A stretch of 64,000 nucleotides of DNA, from positions 1 through 64,000 of the forward strand of contig NZ_QKVK01000007.1 in assembly GCF_003234965.1 (NCBI RefSeq). The letters are read 5' to 3'. This DNA is from Aestuariivirga litoralis (lineage in GTDB: Bacteria > Pseudomonadota > Alphaproteobacteria > Rhizobiales > Aestuariivirgaceae). The translations under genes and the position numbers were made by a program. The stretch's first letter is position 1. Each line of letters starts with the position of its first letter. Below, piece by piece: positions 11,931-21,773 of the stretch. The notes under the pieces are model-generated. The model was not told the DNA's origin, made no database searches, and saw nothing but the letters and a program-made list of their open reading frames with translations.

Positions 11931-13274
11931 TCAACCTGCCTTCAGTACCCGCTCCAGGGCTCCGGCGACCCCGAAAAGATCCCGGTCGTGGCCCCAGGGC
12001 GCCATCGCCATCAGGCCGCAGGGCGCCTCGCCCGGGGCCTGCATCGGCAGCGAGATGGCGCAGCCGTTGAGGAAGTTGCCGACATAGGTGTTGCGCAGGC
12101 TCATGGCGTTGAAGCGGATGTAGTCCTTGTCCTCGGCAAGCTCGGCGATGGCGGGGGCCACGTTGAGCGTGGTCGGCAGCACCACCGCATCGAAACCGGC
12201 AAAGCGCCCGGCGAAGAGCGCGATCATCTCGCGGCGGCGCGCCACGTAGCCGAGGTAGTCGGCGGCCGAAATCGCCTCCGCCGCCTCGATGCGGAAGCGC
12301 ACGCGCGGGTCATATTCGCCGCCGCGCGCCGCCATGCGGGCGCGGTGGTTGTAGAGCGCCTCCGCCGCGACGATGCCACCCTTGGCATTGATCGTCGGGA
12401 TCTCGCGCAGTTCCGGGAAGCTCATGTCGGAGAGCACGGCACCCGCCGCTTCGAGCCGCTTGAGCGTGCGGGCGAAGTCGCGCTCCACCTGGGGGCCGAG
12501 GCCGTCGAGCACGAAATCCCTCAGCACCGCGAGGCGCAGTCCGCGAATATCCCGCGCCGGCACCACGCCATCCCAGTCGCCCGCCATGATCGCGTCCGCC
12601 GTGGCGCAGCAGGCGACCGAATTCGCCAGCGGCCCGATGGTATCGAAGCTGGAGGACAGCGGGTTGCAGCCGGTCAAGGGCACGCGGCCATGGCTCGACT
12701 TGTAGCCGACGATGCCGCAATAGGAGGCGGGAACGCGGCAGGAGCCACCGGTATCCGTGCCGATGCCGAGCGCCACCATGCCATCGGCCACCGAGACGGC
12801 GGCCCCCGAGGACGAGCCGCCGGGAATGCGGCCCGTGGCGCGGTCGAAGGGCGCGCGCGGCGTGCCGTAATGCGGGTTGAGGCCCACACCCGAATAGGCG
12901 AACTCGGTCATGTTGGTGCGGCCGATGACGATCATGCCCTTGTCCTTCAGCCGCGCGATGGCAACGGCATCGGCACGGGCCGGTGGATCGTTCTTCAGCA
13001 CCCTGGATCCGGCGGTCGTCACCTCGCCCGCGAGGTCGAAGATGTCCTTCGACGAGAAGGGAATGCCGGCGAGGGCCGAGACCTCGCGGCCGCGCCTGCG
13101 CTGGCTGTCGACGAAATCGGCCGCGGCCCGCGCGCCCTCGGCATCGACCGCGGTGAAGGTGCGAGCCCCCTCGCCCGCCGGATCGGCGATGAGGCCGAGC
13201 GAACGCTCCACGAGTTCGCGGGACGTGACGGCGCGGTCGGCAAGCTGGCGGGAGAGTTCGGCGAGTGTCGGCAT
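11931..13274 (-). CDS. Amidase signature family hydrolase
   Basis: A 447-residue cytoplasmic amidase-signature enzyme. The Ser-cisSer-Lys triad is visible: Lys76 in PFSSKDIFD, the GGSSSGAAVSV loop (residues 152-162) and Ser178 in GTDTGGSCRVPA. The C-terminal part (YIRFNAMSLRNTYVGNFLN) resembles allophanate-hydrolase-like and aryl-amidase members, but the substrate cannot be read from sequence. It is not linked to a glutamyl-tRNA amidotransferase partner or to urea genes, so GatA is unlikely. ATG 13274 has AGGA upstream. The 3' end lies 234 bases from recA; the gene is divergent from the GNAT gene. Confidence 0.9.
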   Translation of the reverse strand: MPTLAELSRQLADRAVTSRELVERSLGLIADPAGEGARTFTAVDAEGARAAADFVDSQRRRGREVSALAGIPFSSKDIFDLAGEVTTAGSRVLKNDPPARADAVAIARLKDKGMIVIGRTNMTEFAYSGVGLNPHYGTPRAPFDRATGRIPGGSSSGAAVSVADGMVALGIGTDTGGSCRVPASYCGIVGYKSSHGRVPLTGCNPLSSSFDTIGPLANSVACCATADAIMAGDWDGVVPARDIRGLRLAVLRDFVLDGLGPQVERDFARTLKRLEAAGAVLSDMSFPELREIPTINAKGGIVAAEALYNHRARMAARGGEYDPRVRFRIEAAEAISAADYLGYVARRREMIALFAGRFAGFDAVVLPTTLNVAPAIAELAEDKDYIRFNAMSLRNTYVGNFLNGCAISLPMQAPGEAPCGLMAMAPWGHDRDLFGVAGALERVLKAG

Positions 13275-13352
13275 GATGACATCCTGAAGGCTTGCAGCAT
13301 GGCTTAAGATGATTCAAAGACCCGTGCATCCGAAAACACATCAGGGGCGGCC

Positions 13353-14192
13353 ATGGCTTACGACATTGGATTTCTCGACCGGGAGGGCATCCGCACCGCC
13401 TGCGACTGGGCCCGGCAGGAAGGCTGGAACCCGGGGCTGAAGGACCAGGAGGCCTTCGCCGCGCAGGACCCGGAGGGCTTCCTCGGCCTGCAGGTCGACG
13501 GCGAACTCGCCGCCACCATCTCGCTGGTCAGCTATGGGCCCAGCTTCGGCTTCCTCGGTTTCTACATCTGCCGGCCGGACCTGCGCGGCAGGGGCCTCGG
13601 CCTCGCATTGTGGAACGAGGCACTCCGGCTCAAGCCTGCGCGCAGCATCGGCCTCGACGGCGTCAAGGCGCAGCAGGCGAACTACGCCAGGTCGGGCTTC
13701 GTGCTGGCGCATGAGAACATCCGCCATGGCGGTCTGAAGCCATCGGGCTATTCGCAGGGCAACCCCGCACTCACCGCGCTCGCCGCCGCCGATGCCGAGG
13801 CCATCGACCACTTCGAGCAGAAGCACCGCCTGTTCCCCGCCCCGCGCACGCGCTTCCTGGCGGAATGGCTGCGCCACGACGCGATGGCGCTGAGGCGCGA
13901 CGGCGAGATCGTCGGCTACGGCGTGATCCGCCAGTGCCACGAGGGCTGGAAGGTGGGGCCGCTCTTCGCTGACAACCTGGGTGACGCCGAGACCATCCTG
14001 CGCGGGCTGCTGACGAGAATGCCGGAGGGCACCTTCTATCTCGACACGCCGGCGACGAACCGGGCGGCAGTGGACCTCGCGGTCTCGCTCGGGCTGAAGC
14101 CGATGTTCGAGACGGCACGCATGTATCGCGGGCCCGCGCCCGCGATCGACACGGCGAAGGTGTTCGGGATCACGAGCTTCGAACTGGGGTGA
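13353..14192 (+). CDS. Tandem GNAT-fold N-acetyltransferase
   Basis: A 279-residue protein with two GNAT-like halves. The first half has the acetyl-CoA pyrophosphate-binding signature RPDLRGRGLGLALW (about residues 70-83). The second half (from about 130) matches the Acetyltransf_18 type (YLDTPATNRAAVDLAVSLGL, then MYRGPAP). Such two-domain proteins acetylate small amines in several bacteria; the substrate here is unknown. It is divergent from the amidase with a 78-base gap. No operon partner is seen downstream, where an intergenic repeat follows. Confidence 0.85.
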   Translation: MAYDIGFLDREGIRTACDWARQEGWNPGLKDQEAFAAQDPEGFLGLQVDGELAATISLVSYGPSFGFLGFYICRPDLRGRGLGLALWNEALRLKPARSIGLDGVKAQQANYARSGFVLAHENIRHGGLKPSGYSQGNPALTALAAADAEAIDHFEQKHRLFPAPRTRFLAEWLRHDAMALRRDGEIVGYGVIRQCHEGWKVGPLFADNLGDAETILRGLLTRMPEGTFYLDTPATNRAAVDLAVSLGLKPMFETARMYRGPAPAIDTAKVFGITSFELG

Positions 14193-14210
14193 CAACCCCG
14201 CATTCGCCCT

Positions 14211-14267
14211 CCATGATTTTCATCATGGTGCCCGCGAAAAGGATGGCCGGGACTCCCCGGCCATGAT
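14211..14267. repeat. Tandem-hairpin intergenic palindromic repeat, second copy
   Basis: A CCATGAT/ATCATGG hairpin (14211-14228) is followed by ATGGCCGGG/CCCGGCCAT (14243-14264, four-base loop). The second hairpin has the same arms as the first hairpin of the unit at 7611. It lies between the convergent GNAT and cckA genes and may terminate both. Confidence 0.75.
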
Positions 14268-14322
14268 GACGTGAGTGGGAATGCGGAACGGGCGAGAATG
14301 ATGGACGCTCAGGTGAGGCAGC

Positions 14323-16851
14323 TCACCCCTCCATCGCCTCCTTCACCTTCTCGACCAGCTGCTTCAGCGAGAAGGGCTTGGGCATGAAGCTGTAGCCGGA
14401 GTGCCCCTCGAGATCCTGCTCGAACTGCTCGCCGGGGTAACCCGAGACGAAGACGAACTTGGTCTCGTTGCCGCGCTTCCTCAGTTCACGGAGCAGTGTG
14501 GGCCCGTCCATTTCCGGCATGACGACGTCGGAGATGATGAGGTCGAAGCCCCTGTCGTCCATGTCGATCTTCTCGATGGCGCTCTCGCCCGAGTCGGCCT
14601 CGACCACGGTGTAGCCACGCGATGTGAGTGCGCGCAGCGCGAAGGCGCGCACCGCGTCCTCGTCCTCGACCAGCAGGATGCGCTCCTTGCCGGTATAGTC
14701 GCGCTTGGGCGCCTCCGCGGGCTTCTCCTCGACGGCCGCTTCCTCCGCCTTCTTCGGATAGTAGCGCGGCAGGTAGATGCGGAACGTGGTGCCCTTGCCC
14801 ACCTCGCTGTCGCAGAAGATGAAGCCACCCGTCTGCTTGACGATGCCATAGACGGTGGAGAGGCCGAGCCCGGTGCCCTTGCCCACGTCCTTGGTGGAGA
14901 AGAAGGGCTCCCAGATCTTGTCGCGGATCTCGGGCGGAATGCCACTCCCTGTGTCCTGCACCTCGCAGGCGACATATTCGCCGGGCGGCATGAGGGACGG
15001 CATGATGGAGCGCGACTCCTCCACCCCCACATTATAGGTGCGCACGGTGAGCGCACCGCCATTGGGCATCGCGTCGCGCGCATTGACGGCGAGGTTGATG
15101 ATCACCTGCTCGAACTGGTGGATGTCCACCATGACGAGGCCCAGCTCGCGGTCATGGTTGATCTTGAGCGACACCTTCTCGCCCAGCACGCGGCCGAGCA
15201 GGTTGCCGAGGTCGGAGAGCGCCTCGGTGAGCACATGCACCTTGGGCTGCAGCGTCTGCTTGCGCGAGAAGGCGAGGAGCTGGCGCACCAGGTTCGCCGC
15301 GCGGTTGGCGTTCTGCTTGATGTTCATGACGTCCGCGAAGGCGGGGTCGGTCGGCCGCATCTTGGCCAGCAGAAGGTCGGCGAAGCCGATGATCGGGGTC
15401 AGCACGTTGTTGAAGTCATGCGCGATCCCCGAGGCGAGCTGGCCCACCGCCATCAGCTTCTGGCTCTGCGCCAGCTGCACTTCGAGCGACTTGTTCTCGG
15501 TCTTGTCCACCGCGAAGACCACCGCCGTGTCGTCCTCCGGTGCCAGCCTGGTGAAGGTGAAGAGCACGTTCCTCGGGCTGGTGCCTTCGACATTGGCCTC
15601 GATCTGGTGCAGGCTTCCCTCGTTGCGCAGCGCCGTCGACAGCGCCTGCAGCAGCGAGGCACGCTCCGATGCAACGACGGCGGCGGAAAGTTCCGAGCCG
15701 CGCCGCGCCTTGGGCGAGAGCTCGATGAAGGCGCCGTTCGCCATGCGCACGATGCCGTCCTTGTCGATCTCGGCAATGCCGATGGGCGCATTGTTGATGA
15801 AGCGGGAAAGACGCGGCGCCGAGATCTCGCCACCCGCCGCCGAGGTGCCCGCCAGGTGGCGCGGCACCACGATGGTGCGCGACGGCGAGGGCTGGCCCTC
15901 GGCATCGAACTCGACATGGTGGATCAGCTGCACCGGGATCAGCTTGCCGGTGCTGTTGTTGCGGAGATCGATGCCGAAGCTTTCGGTCACCGCCGTGCCG
16001 GGCTTGGGCGCCACGCCGGACACGAGGCGCGCCGCCTGCTCGCCCAGCAGGTCCGGCAGCTTCATGCCGGCGTTCTGGGCTTCCGTGAGGTCGATCCCCA
16101 GCCACTGCGCAAGGGTGGCGTTGATGTAGTCGACCTGCCCGTCGCTCAAGGTCGAGAAGAATCCGGCGGGCGCATTGTCGAGATAGGTGATGATGAACTG
16201 CAGGCGCGCAAAGGCCTGTTCCTGCCGGGCCCGGTCCTCGCTGATGTCCTCGAGCTGCCACAGGCGAAGCGGGGTCTTGCCGCCTGCGACGGGCGTGGCC
16301 GTGAGCTTCACCCATACCGGCCGGTCAGGCCTTGCACAGGGTGCCGCGGCGCCCTGCGCCACGCGCAGTTCCCGCGAGTCGCTGCGGCCCTCGTTCACGG
16401 CCTGCGCCAGCTGGTAGACGGGTGCCGAGAACTCGGCATAGGGCGCGAACAGCACGTCCATGCCCACGAGGCGTCCCGCCCTGGCCGTCAGCGCCTCATA
16501 GGCGGCATTGGCATAGACGGCGCGGCCCGCGGCGTCGGTCACCACCAGGGGGTGACCGATCGCGGCGGTCAGCGCGTCGAGGAAGGCGCGGTCGTTGCGC
16601 TCGCCGCCGAGGCGGATGAAGCCGGCCACCAGCGACAGCAGCGCCAGCAGGCCAAGGCCGGCAAGCGCCGCGCCTGCCCACAGCAGCCAGCGCGGATGCC
16701 CCTCCGGCAGGTGGGCCAGCCCGGCCACCATGCTGGCCGCCACGGCCATTGCCAGCAGCAGCGCCAGCACGGCGCGAGGTCCCCCGCCACCGCCAGCCCC
16801 TGCCGCCGGTGCCGCGATGCCGCCTGTCACCGGTGCCTTCCTGTCCGTCAT
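14323..16851 (-). CDS. cckA: CckA-type hybrid sensor histidine kinase
   Basis: An 842-residue membrane hybrid kinase. Two transmembrane spans lie near the N-terminus (about residues 23-45 and 53-75). PAS-like sensory domains follow ([38 protein letters not shown]), then the dimerisation H-box [19 protein letters not shown], a HATPase domain ([26 protein letters not shown]) and a C-terminal receiver with the phospho-acceptor Asp in [13 protein letters not shown]. The H-box and layout are those of CckA, which feeds the ChpT-CtrA/CpdR phosphorelay controlling the cell cycle. The start at 16851 was chosen because sequence upstream in the same frame does not look like protein. Confidence 0.92.
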   Translation of the reverse strand: MTDRKAPVTGGIAAPAAGAGGGGGPRAVLALLLAMAVAASMVAGLAHLPEGHPRWLLWAGAALAGLGLLALLSLVAGFIRLGGERNDRAFLDALTAAIGHPLVVTDAAGRAVYANAAYEALTARAGRLVGMDVLFAPYAEFSAPVYQLAQAVNEGRSDSRELRVAQGAAAPCARPDRPVWVKLTATPVAGGKTPLRLWQLEDISEDRARQEQAFARLQFIITYLDNAPAGFFSTLSDGQVDYINATLAQWLGIDLTEAQNAGMKLPDLLGEQAARLVSGVAPKPGTAVTESFGIDLRNNSTGKLIPVQLIHHVEFDAEGQPSPSRTIVVPRHLAGTSAAGGEISAPRLSRFINNAPIGIAEIDKDGIVRMANGAFIELSPKARRGSELSAAVVASERASLLQALSTALRNEGSLHQIEANVEGTSPRNVLFTFTRLAPEDDTAVVFAVDKTENKSLEVQLAQSQKLMAVGQLASGIAHDFNNVLTPIIGFADLLLAKMRPTDPAFADVMNIKQNANRAANLVRQLLAFSRKQTLQPKVHVLTEALSDLGNLLGRVLGEKVSLKINHDRELGLVMVDIHQFEQVIINLAVNARDAMPNGGALTVRTYNVGVEESRSIMPSLMPPGEYVACEVQDTGSGIPPEIRDKIWEPFFSTKDVGKGTGLGLSTVYGIVKQTGGFIFCDSEVGKGTTFRIYLPRYYPKKAEEAAVEEKPAEAPKRDYTGKERILLVEDEDAVRAFALRALTSRGYTVVEADSGESAIEKIDMDDRGFDLIISDVVMPEMDGPTLLRELRKRGNETKFVFVSGYPGEQFEQDLEGHSGYSFMPKPFSLKQLVEKVKEAMEG

Positions 16852-17040
16852 CCAACCCCACCCCGAATCATGACCAGTATAGGCCAATCGGGATGATGCG
16901 GAATCGTTCACGCCCCCCGGGGAGCCGATCTCCGCTTTACAAATGGCGGGCCTGCCGCCACAGTCCCGGCCGGGGTTGACCGGTTGCCGAAGCAGGCGCC
17001 GGGAAGTTTGGTCACGGCTCGTTTGCGGAAGGACGTGGGG

Positions 17041-17457
17041 ATGGAATTCCTGAACCAGAACATCCAGGTCATCGTCACGGCGGCAATCGTTCTGGCGGTG
17101 CTGTTCATCCTGCTCGCCGTGTGGCGCGCCTTCAGCCCGCGCGTGTCGGGCGGGCGCCGCGGCCAGCGCCTCGGCATCAGCGAATACTACGAGGTGGACA
17201 AGGAGCGCCGGCTGGTGATCGTGCGGCGCGACAATGTCGAGCACCTGCTGCTGATCGGCGGCCCGCAGGACCTGGTGATCGAGGCCGCCATCGGCACGCC
17301 GGCCGCTTCGCCCTATGCCCGCGAGGCACTGCAGCCCGGCATGGCCCGCCCCGCCCCGCGCGCCCCGGTGTTCAAGACCGAGCCGATGGTGGGCAAGGCC
17401 GCCGATCCGGGTGCCGCCCCGCCGCCGATCCGCACCCGCGAGGAACCGGAGCTCTGA
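17041..17457 (+). CDS. FliO-like small membrane protein
   Basis: A 138-residue protein with one N-terminal membrane span (about residues 10-30), a small conserved domain (RRLVIVRRDNVEHLLLIGGP, about 57-76) and a Pro/Ala-rich tail. The conserved block matches the FliO/MopB domain of flagellar export, but no flagellar gene is in view. A similar protein sits next to cckA in other alphaproteobacteria, so a role in the envelope or cell cycle is as likely as flagellar export. ATG 17041 has GGAAGGA about seven bases upstream. Divergent from cckA. Confidence 0.7.
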   Translation: MEFLNQNIQVIVTAAIVLAVLFILLAVWRAFSPRVSGGRRGQRLGISEYYEVDKERRLVIVRRDNVEHLLLIGGPQDLVIEAAIGTPAASPYAREALQPGMARPAPRAPVFKTEPMVGKAADPGAAPPPIRTREEPEL

Positions 17458-17464
17458 AACGCCA

Positions 17465-17489
17465 GAAGCCCGGCCAATGGCCGGGCTTC
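17465..17489. terminator. Bidirectional hairpin between convergent genes
   Basis: A perfect 11-bp stem, GAAGCCCGGCC/GGCCGGGCTTC, with a three-base loop, starting eight bases after the FliO-like stop and 27 bases before the end of the DUF2852 gene. There is no long T tract. Confidence 0.75.
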
Positions 17490-17515
17490 CGCATGACGGG
17501 TCGATGCGACGGGGC

Positions 17516-17992
17516 TTACTCGTTCACCGCGGGCGGCGAAGACCGGCGCTCGGCCATGAAGCGGTCGAACTCGTCCTGGTCCTTGGCGCGGCGCAGGCGC
17601 TCCACGAAGTCGCGGAAGGCCTTCTGCTCGTCCTCCAGCCTGCGGCGCTCCTCGTCGAGGCGCTTCAGCTGTTCACGCTTGTAGGCATCGAAGGCGGCAT
17701 TGCCGGAGCCGGCAAAGCCATAGGACTGGCTCTTCCAGCTGGAATTCCAGCCCGACAGGTCAGGCGCCTTGAAACCTGCCCAGGGTGCGGCGGTGTCCGC
17801 CGAACCCTTCCACATCTCGCCGTTCTTCCATTTCAGGAACAGGGCGATCAGCCCCAACGGCCAGAACACGACGAAGCCGGCGACCATCGCGCCGATCTCC
17901 CAGGCCGACCAACGGCCCATTGAGCCCCAACCGCAGCCACGCCTCTGCGTGCTGCCGCTCTGCTCGAAACCAGCCGAAGCCGAATGTGTCAT
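17516..17992 (-). CDS. DUF2852 family membrane protein
   Basis: A 158-residue protein with one strong membrane span near residues 30-52 (WEIGAMVAGFVVFWPLGLIALF), a Trp/Gly-rich middle and a charged helical C-terminal third likely to form a coiled coil (REQLKRLDEERRRLEDEQ). This matches DUF2852, a family of unknown function common in Hyphomicrobiales. ATG 17992 is preceded by GAGAGG at seven bases; a TTG at 18010 is a less likely start. Confidence 0.8.
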   Translation of the reverse strand: MTHSASAGFEQSGSTQRRGCGWGSMGRWSAWEIGAMVAGFVVFWPLGLIALFLKWKNGEMWKGSADTAAPWAGFKAPDLSGWNSSWKSQSYGFAGSGNAAFDAYKREQLKRLDEERRRLEDEQKAFRDFVERLRRAKDQDEFDRFMAERRSSPPAVNE

Positions 17993-18151
17993 CTCCGATC
18001 CTCTCTCCAAAGTTGACGAAAAATCAGATGGGAACCCTCTCGTCCGGCTTCAATGAAAATCGGACGGCGGCTCAGCCGTTTTGCCGGGTTTCGCCGCGGG
18101 CCCGCCGGTGCTAACCCTATAAGTCCTGATTTCCCGAGGAGTTACGTGACG

Positions 18152-19360
18152 ATGTCCCACACCCACCACAAGATCGCGATGCTCACCGCGGGCGGCCTCG
18201 CCCCCTGCCTTTCCTCCGCGGTGGGCGGCCTGATCGAACGCTATTCCGAGGTTGCGCCCGACGCGCCGATGATCGGCTATCTCGCCGGCTACAAGGGGCT
18301 GCTGCAGGGCAAGTCCATTCCCGTGACGCCCGAGGTGCGCCGCCGCGCCCATGTGCTGCACAGCCACGGCGGCTCGCCGCTCGGCAACAGCCGCGTCAAG
18401 CTCACCAATGTCGCCGACTGCGTCAAGCGCGGCCTGGTGAAGGAAGGCGAAGACCCGCTCAAGGTCGCCGCCAACCAGCTGGTGAAGGACGGCATCACCA
18501 TCCTCCACACCATCGGGGGTGACGACACCAACACCACCGCCGCCGACCTCGCGGCCTATCTGCATGGCAATGGCTATGAGCTGACCGTCGTCGGCCTGCC
18601 CAAGACCATCGACAACGACGTGGTGCCGATCCGCCAGACGCTGGGCGCCTGGACGGCGGCCGAGCACGGCGCGATGTTCTTCGAGAACGTGGTCAACGAG
18701 CAGTCGACCTCGTCGCGCCAGCTGGTGATCCATGAAGTCATGGGCCGCCACTGCGGCTGGCTCACCGCCGCCACCGCCAAAGCCTGGCGCGACCGGCTCG
18801 ACCACCTCGAGTTCCTCCCCGAGTTCAACCTCGACCGCAAGCACAAGGACATCGACGCCGTCTACATCCCCGAGATGCACATCGACATGGAGAAGGAGGC
18901 GGAGCGCCTGCGCCAGCTGATGGACCAGTATGACTCGGTGTCGATCTTCGTCAGCGAGGGCGCCTGCGTGCCGGAGATCGTGGCCGAGATGGAGGCACGG
19001 GGCGAGCATGTGGAGCGCGACGCCTTCGGCCATGTGCGCCTCGACAATGTCAAGGTGGGCGACTGGTTCGGCAAGCAGTTCGCCAGGAAGATCGGCGCCG
19101 ACAAGACGCTGGTGCAGAAGTCAGGCTATTTCGGCCGCTCGGCGGCCGCCAACCAGGCCGACCTCGACCTGATCCGCGCCATGGTGCATGTCGCGGTGGA
19201 CAGCGCCCTCGATGGCATTTCCGGCGTCATCGGCCATGACGAGGAACGCGACGACGAGCTGCGCGCCATCGAATTCCCGCGCATCAAGGGCGGCAAGCAT
19301 TTCGACGTTCACACGCCGTGGTTCACCGAAATGCTGAAGGACATCGGGCAGGCCCGATGA
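18152..19360 (+). CDS. pfp: Pyrophosphate-dependent 6-phosphofructokinase
   Basis: A 402-residue PFK-A family enzyme that reversibly phosphorylates fructose-6-phosphate, here with pyrophosphate. The donor is indicated by GGDDTNTTAADLA (the second Asp blocks ATP) and by Lys in PKTIDNDV, where ATP-dependent enzymes have Gly. Other family motifs are NEQSTSSRQLVIHEVMGRHCGWLT and IGHDEERDDELRAIEF. ATG 18152 was chosen; GTG 18146 is possible because GAGGAG (18136-18141) fits either start. The stop overlaps the start of the cytochrome c gene (ATGA). Confidence 0.92.
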   Translation: MSHTHHKIAMLTAGGLAPCLSSAVGGLIERYSEVAPDAPMIGYLAGYKGLLQGKSIPVTPEVRRRAHVLHSHGGSPLGNSRVKLTNVADCVKRGLVKEGEDPLKVAANQLVKDGITILHTIGGDDTNTTAADLAAYLHGNGYELTVVGLPKTIDNDVVPIRQTLGAWTAAEHGAMFFENVVNEQSTSSRQLVIHEVMGRHCGWLTAATAKAWRDRLDHLEFLPEFNLDRKHKDIDAVYIPEMHIDMEKEAERLRQLMDQYDSVSIFVSEGACVPEIVAEMEARGEHVERDAFGHVRLDNVKVGDWFGKQFARKIGADKTLVQKSGYFGRSAAANQADLDLIRAMVHVAVDSALDGISGVIGHDEERDDELRAIEFPRIKGGKHFDVHTPWFTEMLKDIGQAR

Positions 19361-19773
19361 TGGCGCTGCTGCGTTCGCTCCCGGCCCTGCTGCTGCTGGC
19401 GTCTCCCGCCCTTTCTGCCGCTGCGCCGGAACAGGGCAGGAAGGACTTCGTGCAGCTCTGCGCGCCCTGCCACGGGCCGGGCGGCAAGGGCGACGGCCCG
19501 CAAGCCGCCCATCTCGCCAGGAAGCCCTCCGACCTGACCGAGGTGACACGCAAATACGGCCAGTTCCCGGAGCAGAAGGTCTTCGAGACCATTGCCGGGC
19601 TGGACATGCCGGACGGCCACGGCAGCCGCGAGATGCCGATCTGGGGAGACGTCTTCGTCACCGAGGAGGTTGGCAAGAGCACGAAGGTCGAGGACGCGAT
19701 GAAGGCCTCGGACGACGCCTCGCGGCGGATTGCCGGGCTGGTGACATACGTCCGGTCGATCCAGGCGCCGTGA
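19357..19773 (+). CDS. Small periplasmic c-type cytochrome
   Basis: A 138-residue protein with a signal peptide (MMALLRSLPALLLLASPALSA) and one haem-binding CAPCHG motif near residue 32. A Met-containing segment (MPDGHGSREMPIWGD) probably supplies the axial ligand. It resembles class I cytochrome c electron carriers. ATG 19357 overlaps the pfp stop, so translation is probably coupled, an odd pairing since pfp is a cytoplasmic glycolytic enzyme. A second ATG at 19360 is equally possible. Confidence 0.85.
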   Translation: MMALLRSLPALLLLASPALSAAAPEQGRKDFVQLCAPCHGPGGKGDGPQAAHLARKPSDLTEVTRKYGQFPEQKVFETIAGLDMPDGHGSREMPIWGDVFVTEEVGKSTKVEDAMKASDDASRRIAGLVTYVRSIQAP

Positions 19774-19861
19774 CGGGTTGCCCGGCATGGCAATCTGCTA
19801 TAGCCAGTCGGGTATGACGCTTTCCCTCCTAATCGGCCGCCGCCCCGCCCGTCGCACAAGG

Positions 19862-19939
19862 ATGCCCGGGACGAGCCTGGGCATGATGAGAGGAGGGACG
19901 CACCCGATTTCTCATCATCGCCGGGCCCGTCCCGGCGAT
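19862..19939. repeat. Tandem-hairpin intergenic palindromic repeat, third copy
   Basis: ATGCCCGGG/CCTGGGCAT (19862-19884) and ATCGCCGGG/CCCGGCGAT (19917-19939), each with a five-base loop. It is the same two-hairpin plan as the unit at 7611, with identical arms in the second hairpin. The unit lies just upstream of modB and ends 24 bases before its start. Confidence 0.78.
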
Positions 19940-19962
19940 CCTGTGTTGCCGAGCCTTGAGCG

Positions 19963-20658
19963 ATGACCCTGCTCTCCCTCACCCCGGAGGAATGGCAGGC
20001 GGTCCGCCTCAGCCTCAAGGTGGCGAGCGTGGCGATGATCGCCAGCCTGCCGGTGGCGCTGGCCGTGGCCTGGCTGCTGGCGCGGCGGGATTTCTGGGGC
20101 AAGTCGCTGGTGAACGGCATCGTGCATCTTCCACTGGTGATGCCGCCCGTCGTGACGGGCTACCTCCTGCTCCTCAGCTTCGGCACCAAGGGTCCGGTGG
20201 GCGCCTTCCTCGCGCAGTTCGGCATCGTCTTCGCCTTCCGCTGGACGGGGGCCGCCCTGGCCTGCGCGGTGATGGGTTTCCCGCTGATGGTGCGCGCCAT
20301 CAGGCTGTCGATCGAGGCGGTGGACATGCGCCTGGAAGCTGCCTCCGCCACGCTCGGCGCAAGTGCCGTCTGGGTATTCCTCACCATCACCCTGCCGCTC
20401 ACGCTCCCCGGCATCATCGCCGGCATGATCCTGTGCTTCGCCAAGGCCATGGGCGAGTTCGGCGCCACCATCACCTTCGTGTCCAACATCCCGGGCGAAA
20501 CGCAGACCCTGCCCACGGCCATCTACACGCTGACGCAGGTGCCCGGCGGCGATGCGGGCGCGCTGAAGCTCACCGCCATCTCGATCGCCATCTCGCTGGG
20601 CGCACTCATGGTCTCGGAATTCCTGGCCCGCCGGGCGGGCGCGAGGATCGCCGCATGA
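19963..20658 (+). CDS. modB: Molybdate ABC transporter permease
   Basis: A 231-residue inner-membrane permease with about five to six spans, of the ModB/CysT type. The EAA loop contact with the ATPase is visible (EAASATLGASAVWVFLTITLP, about residues 125-145), followed by AKAMGEFGATITFVSNIPGE, which is typical of ModB. It overlaps modC by four bases (ATGA). The substrate-binding gene modA, normally just upstream, is absent; instead there is a palindromic repeat and then the cytochrome c gene. Confidence 0.93.
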   Translation: MTLLSLTPEEWQAVRLSLKVASVAMIASLPVALAVAWLLARRDFWGKSLVNGIVHLPLVMPPVVTGYLLLLSFGTKGPVGAFLAQFGIVFAFRWTGAALACAVMGFPLMVRAIRLSIEAVDMRLEAASATLGASAVWVFLTITLPLTLPGIIAGMILCFAKAMGEFGATITFVSNIPGETQTLPTAIYTLTQVPGGDAGALKLTAISIAISLGALMVSEFLARRAGARIAA

Positions 20659-21746
20659 GCCTCACGGTCGATGTGCGCCACAGGCTCGGCAGCCTCGACC
20701 TCGCGGCGGCCTTCGACAGTGAGGGCGGCATCACCGCCGTGTTCGGCGCCTCCGGCTGTGGCAAGACCACGCTGGTCAACGTGATCGCCGGCCTGATCCG
20801 GCCCGATCATGCGCGGATCACCGTCGGCGGCACCGTGCTGACCGACACCACCCAGGGCATCGAACTGGCGCCGCACCGGCGGCGCATCGGCTATGTGTTC
20901 CAGGAGGCGCGGCTGTTCCCCCACCTCACGGTGGAAGGAAACCTCGCCTATGGCGAATGGTTCACGCCGCGGGCGGAGCGCTATGCCGCGAAGCCGCAGA
21001 TCCTCGATCTGCTCGGCATCGCGCCCCTGCTCAAGCGCCGCCCGCGCGACCTCTCGGGCGGCGAGAAGCAGCGCGTGGCCATCGGCCGCGCCCTGCTCGC
21101 CTCGCCGCGCCTGCTGCTGATGGACGAACCCCTCGCCTCGCTCGACCAGGCCCGCAAGGCGGAGATCCTGCCCTACATCGAGCGCCTGCGGGACGAGGTG
21201 AGGATTCCCATCGTCTATGTCAGCCATTCGGTGGCAGAGGTGATGCGGCTGGCCTCCGACGTGGCGGTGCTGGCGGCAGGGCGGCTCGCCGCCTTCGGCC
21301 CGGCAGCGGAGATCGCCCAGCGCCTCGACCTTATCCCCGACGAGGAGCGCGACGAAGGCGGCGCCATCATCGACATGGCCGTGGCGGCGCATGACGAGGC
21401 CTTCGGCCTGACGCGGCTGTCCTCGTCCGCCGGCGACATCTTCGTCCCCGGGCGCATCGGGCCGGCCGGGACCCCGGCGCGGGTGCGCATCCGGGCGCGC
21501 GACGTGATGCTGGCACTGGAGGAGCCGGTGAAGATCAGTGCACTGAACATCCTGCGCGGCACCGTGGCGGAGATGTCGCCTGCCGGCCCCTCCTCGGTCA
21601 ATGTCCGGCTCGACTGCGGCGGCGCGGCGGTGGTGGCAAGGATCACGCGGCACTCGGCCACGGCCCTTTGCCTTGCCCCCGGCACGCCGGCCTATGCGGT
21701 GGTGAAGGCCGTGTCGGTGAGCGGGCCCGACGCCGAGGCGCGCTGA
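20655..21746 (+). CDS. modC: Molybdate ABC transporter ATP-binding protein
   Basis: A 363-residue ABC ATPase that powers molybdate import through ModB. Walker A is FGASGCGKTTL, the signature is LSGGEKQRVAIGRALL, Walker B is LLLMDEPLASLD, and the switch His is in VYVSHSVAEV. A C-terminal MOP-like oxyanion-binding domain (from about residue 295: SALNILRGTVAEMS) marks it as ModC rather than a general importer. The start at 20655 overlaps the modB stop. Length matches ModC (about 350-370). Confidence 0.95.
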   Translation: MSLTVDVRHRLGSLDLAAAFDSEGGITAVFGASGCGKTTLVNVIAGLIRPDHARITVGGTVLTDTTQGIELAPHRRRIGYVFQEARLFPHLTVEGNLAYGEWFTPRAERYAAKPQILDLLGIAPLLKRRPRDLSGGEKQRVAIGRALLASPRLLLMDEPLASLDQARKAEILPYIERLRDEVRIPIVYVSHSVAEVMRLASDVAVLAAGRLAAFGPAAEIAQRLDLIPDEERDEGGAIIDMAVAAHDEAFGLTRLSSSAGDIFVPGRIGPAGTPARVRIRARDVMLALEEPVKISALNILRGTVAEMSPAGPSSVNVRLDCGGAAVVARITRHSATALCLAPGTPAYAVVKAVSVSGPDAEAR

Positions 21747-21773
21747 CCGGATCGAGCCACCGCTATGATCCGT

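Noticed and set aside
14401-16896. Plus-strand open frame of 831 codons opposite cckA
   Set aside because: Antisense shadow of cckA; His/Arg/Gly-rich translation with no recognisable fold.
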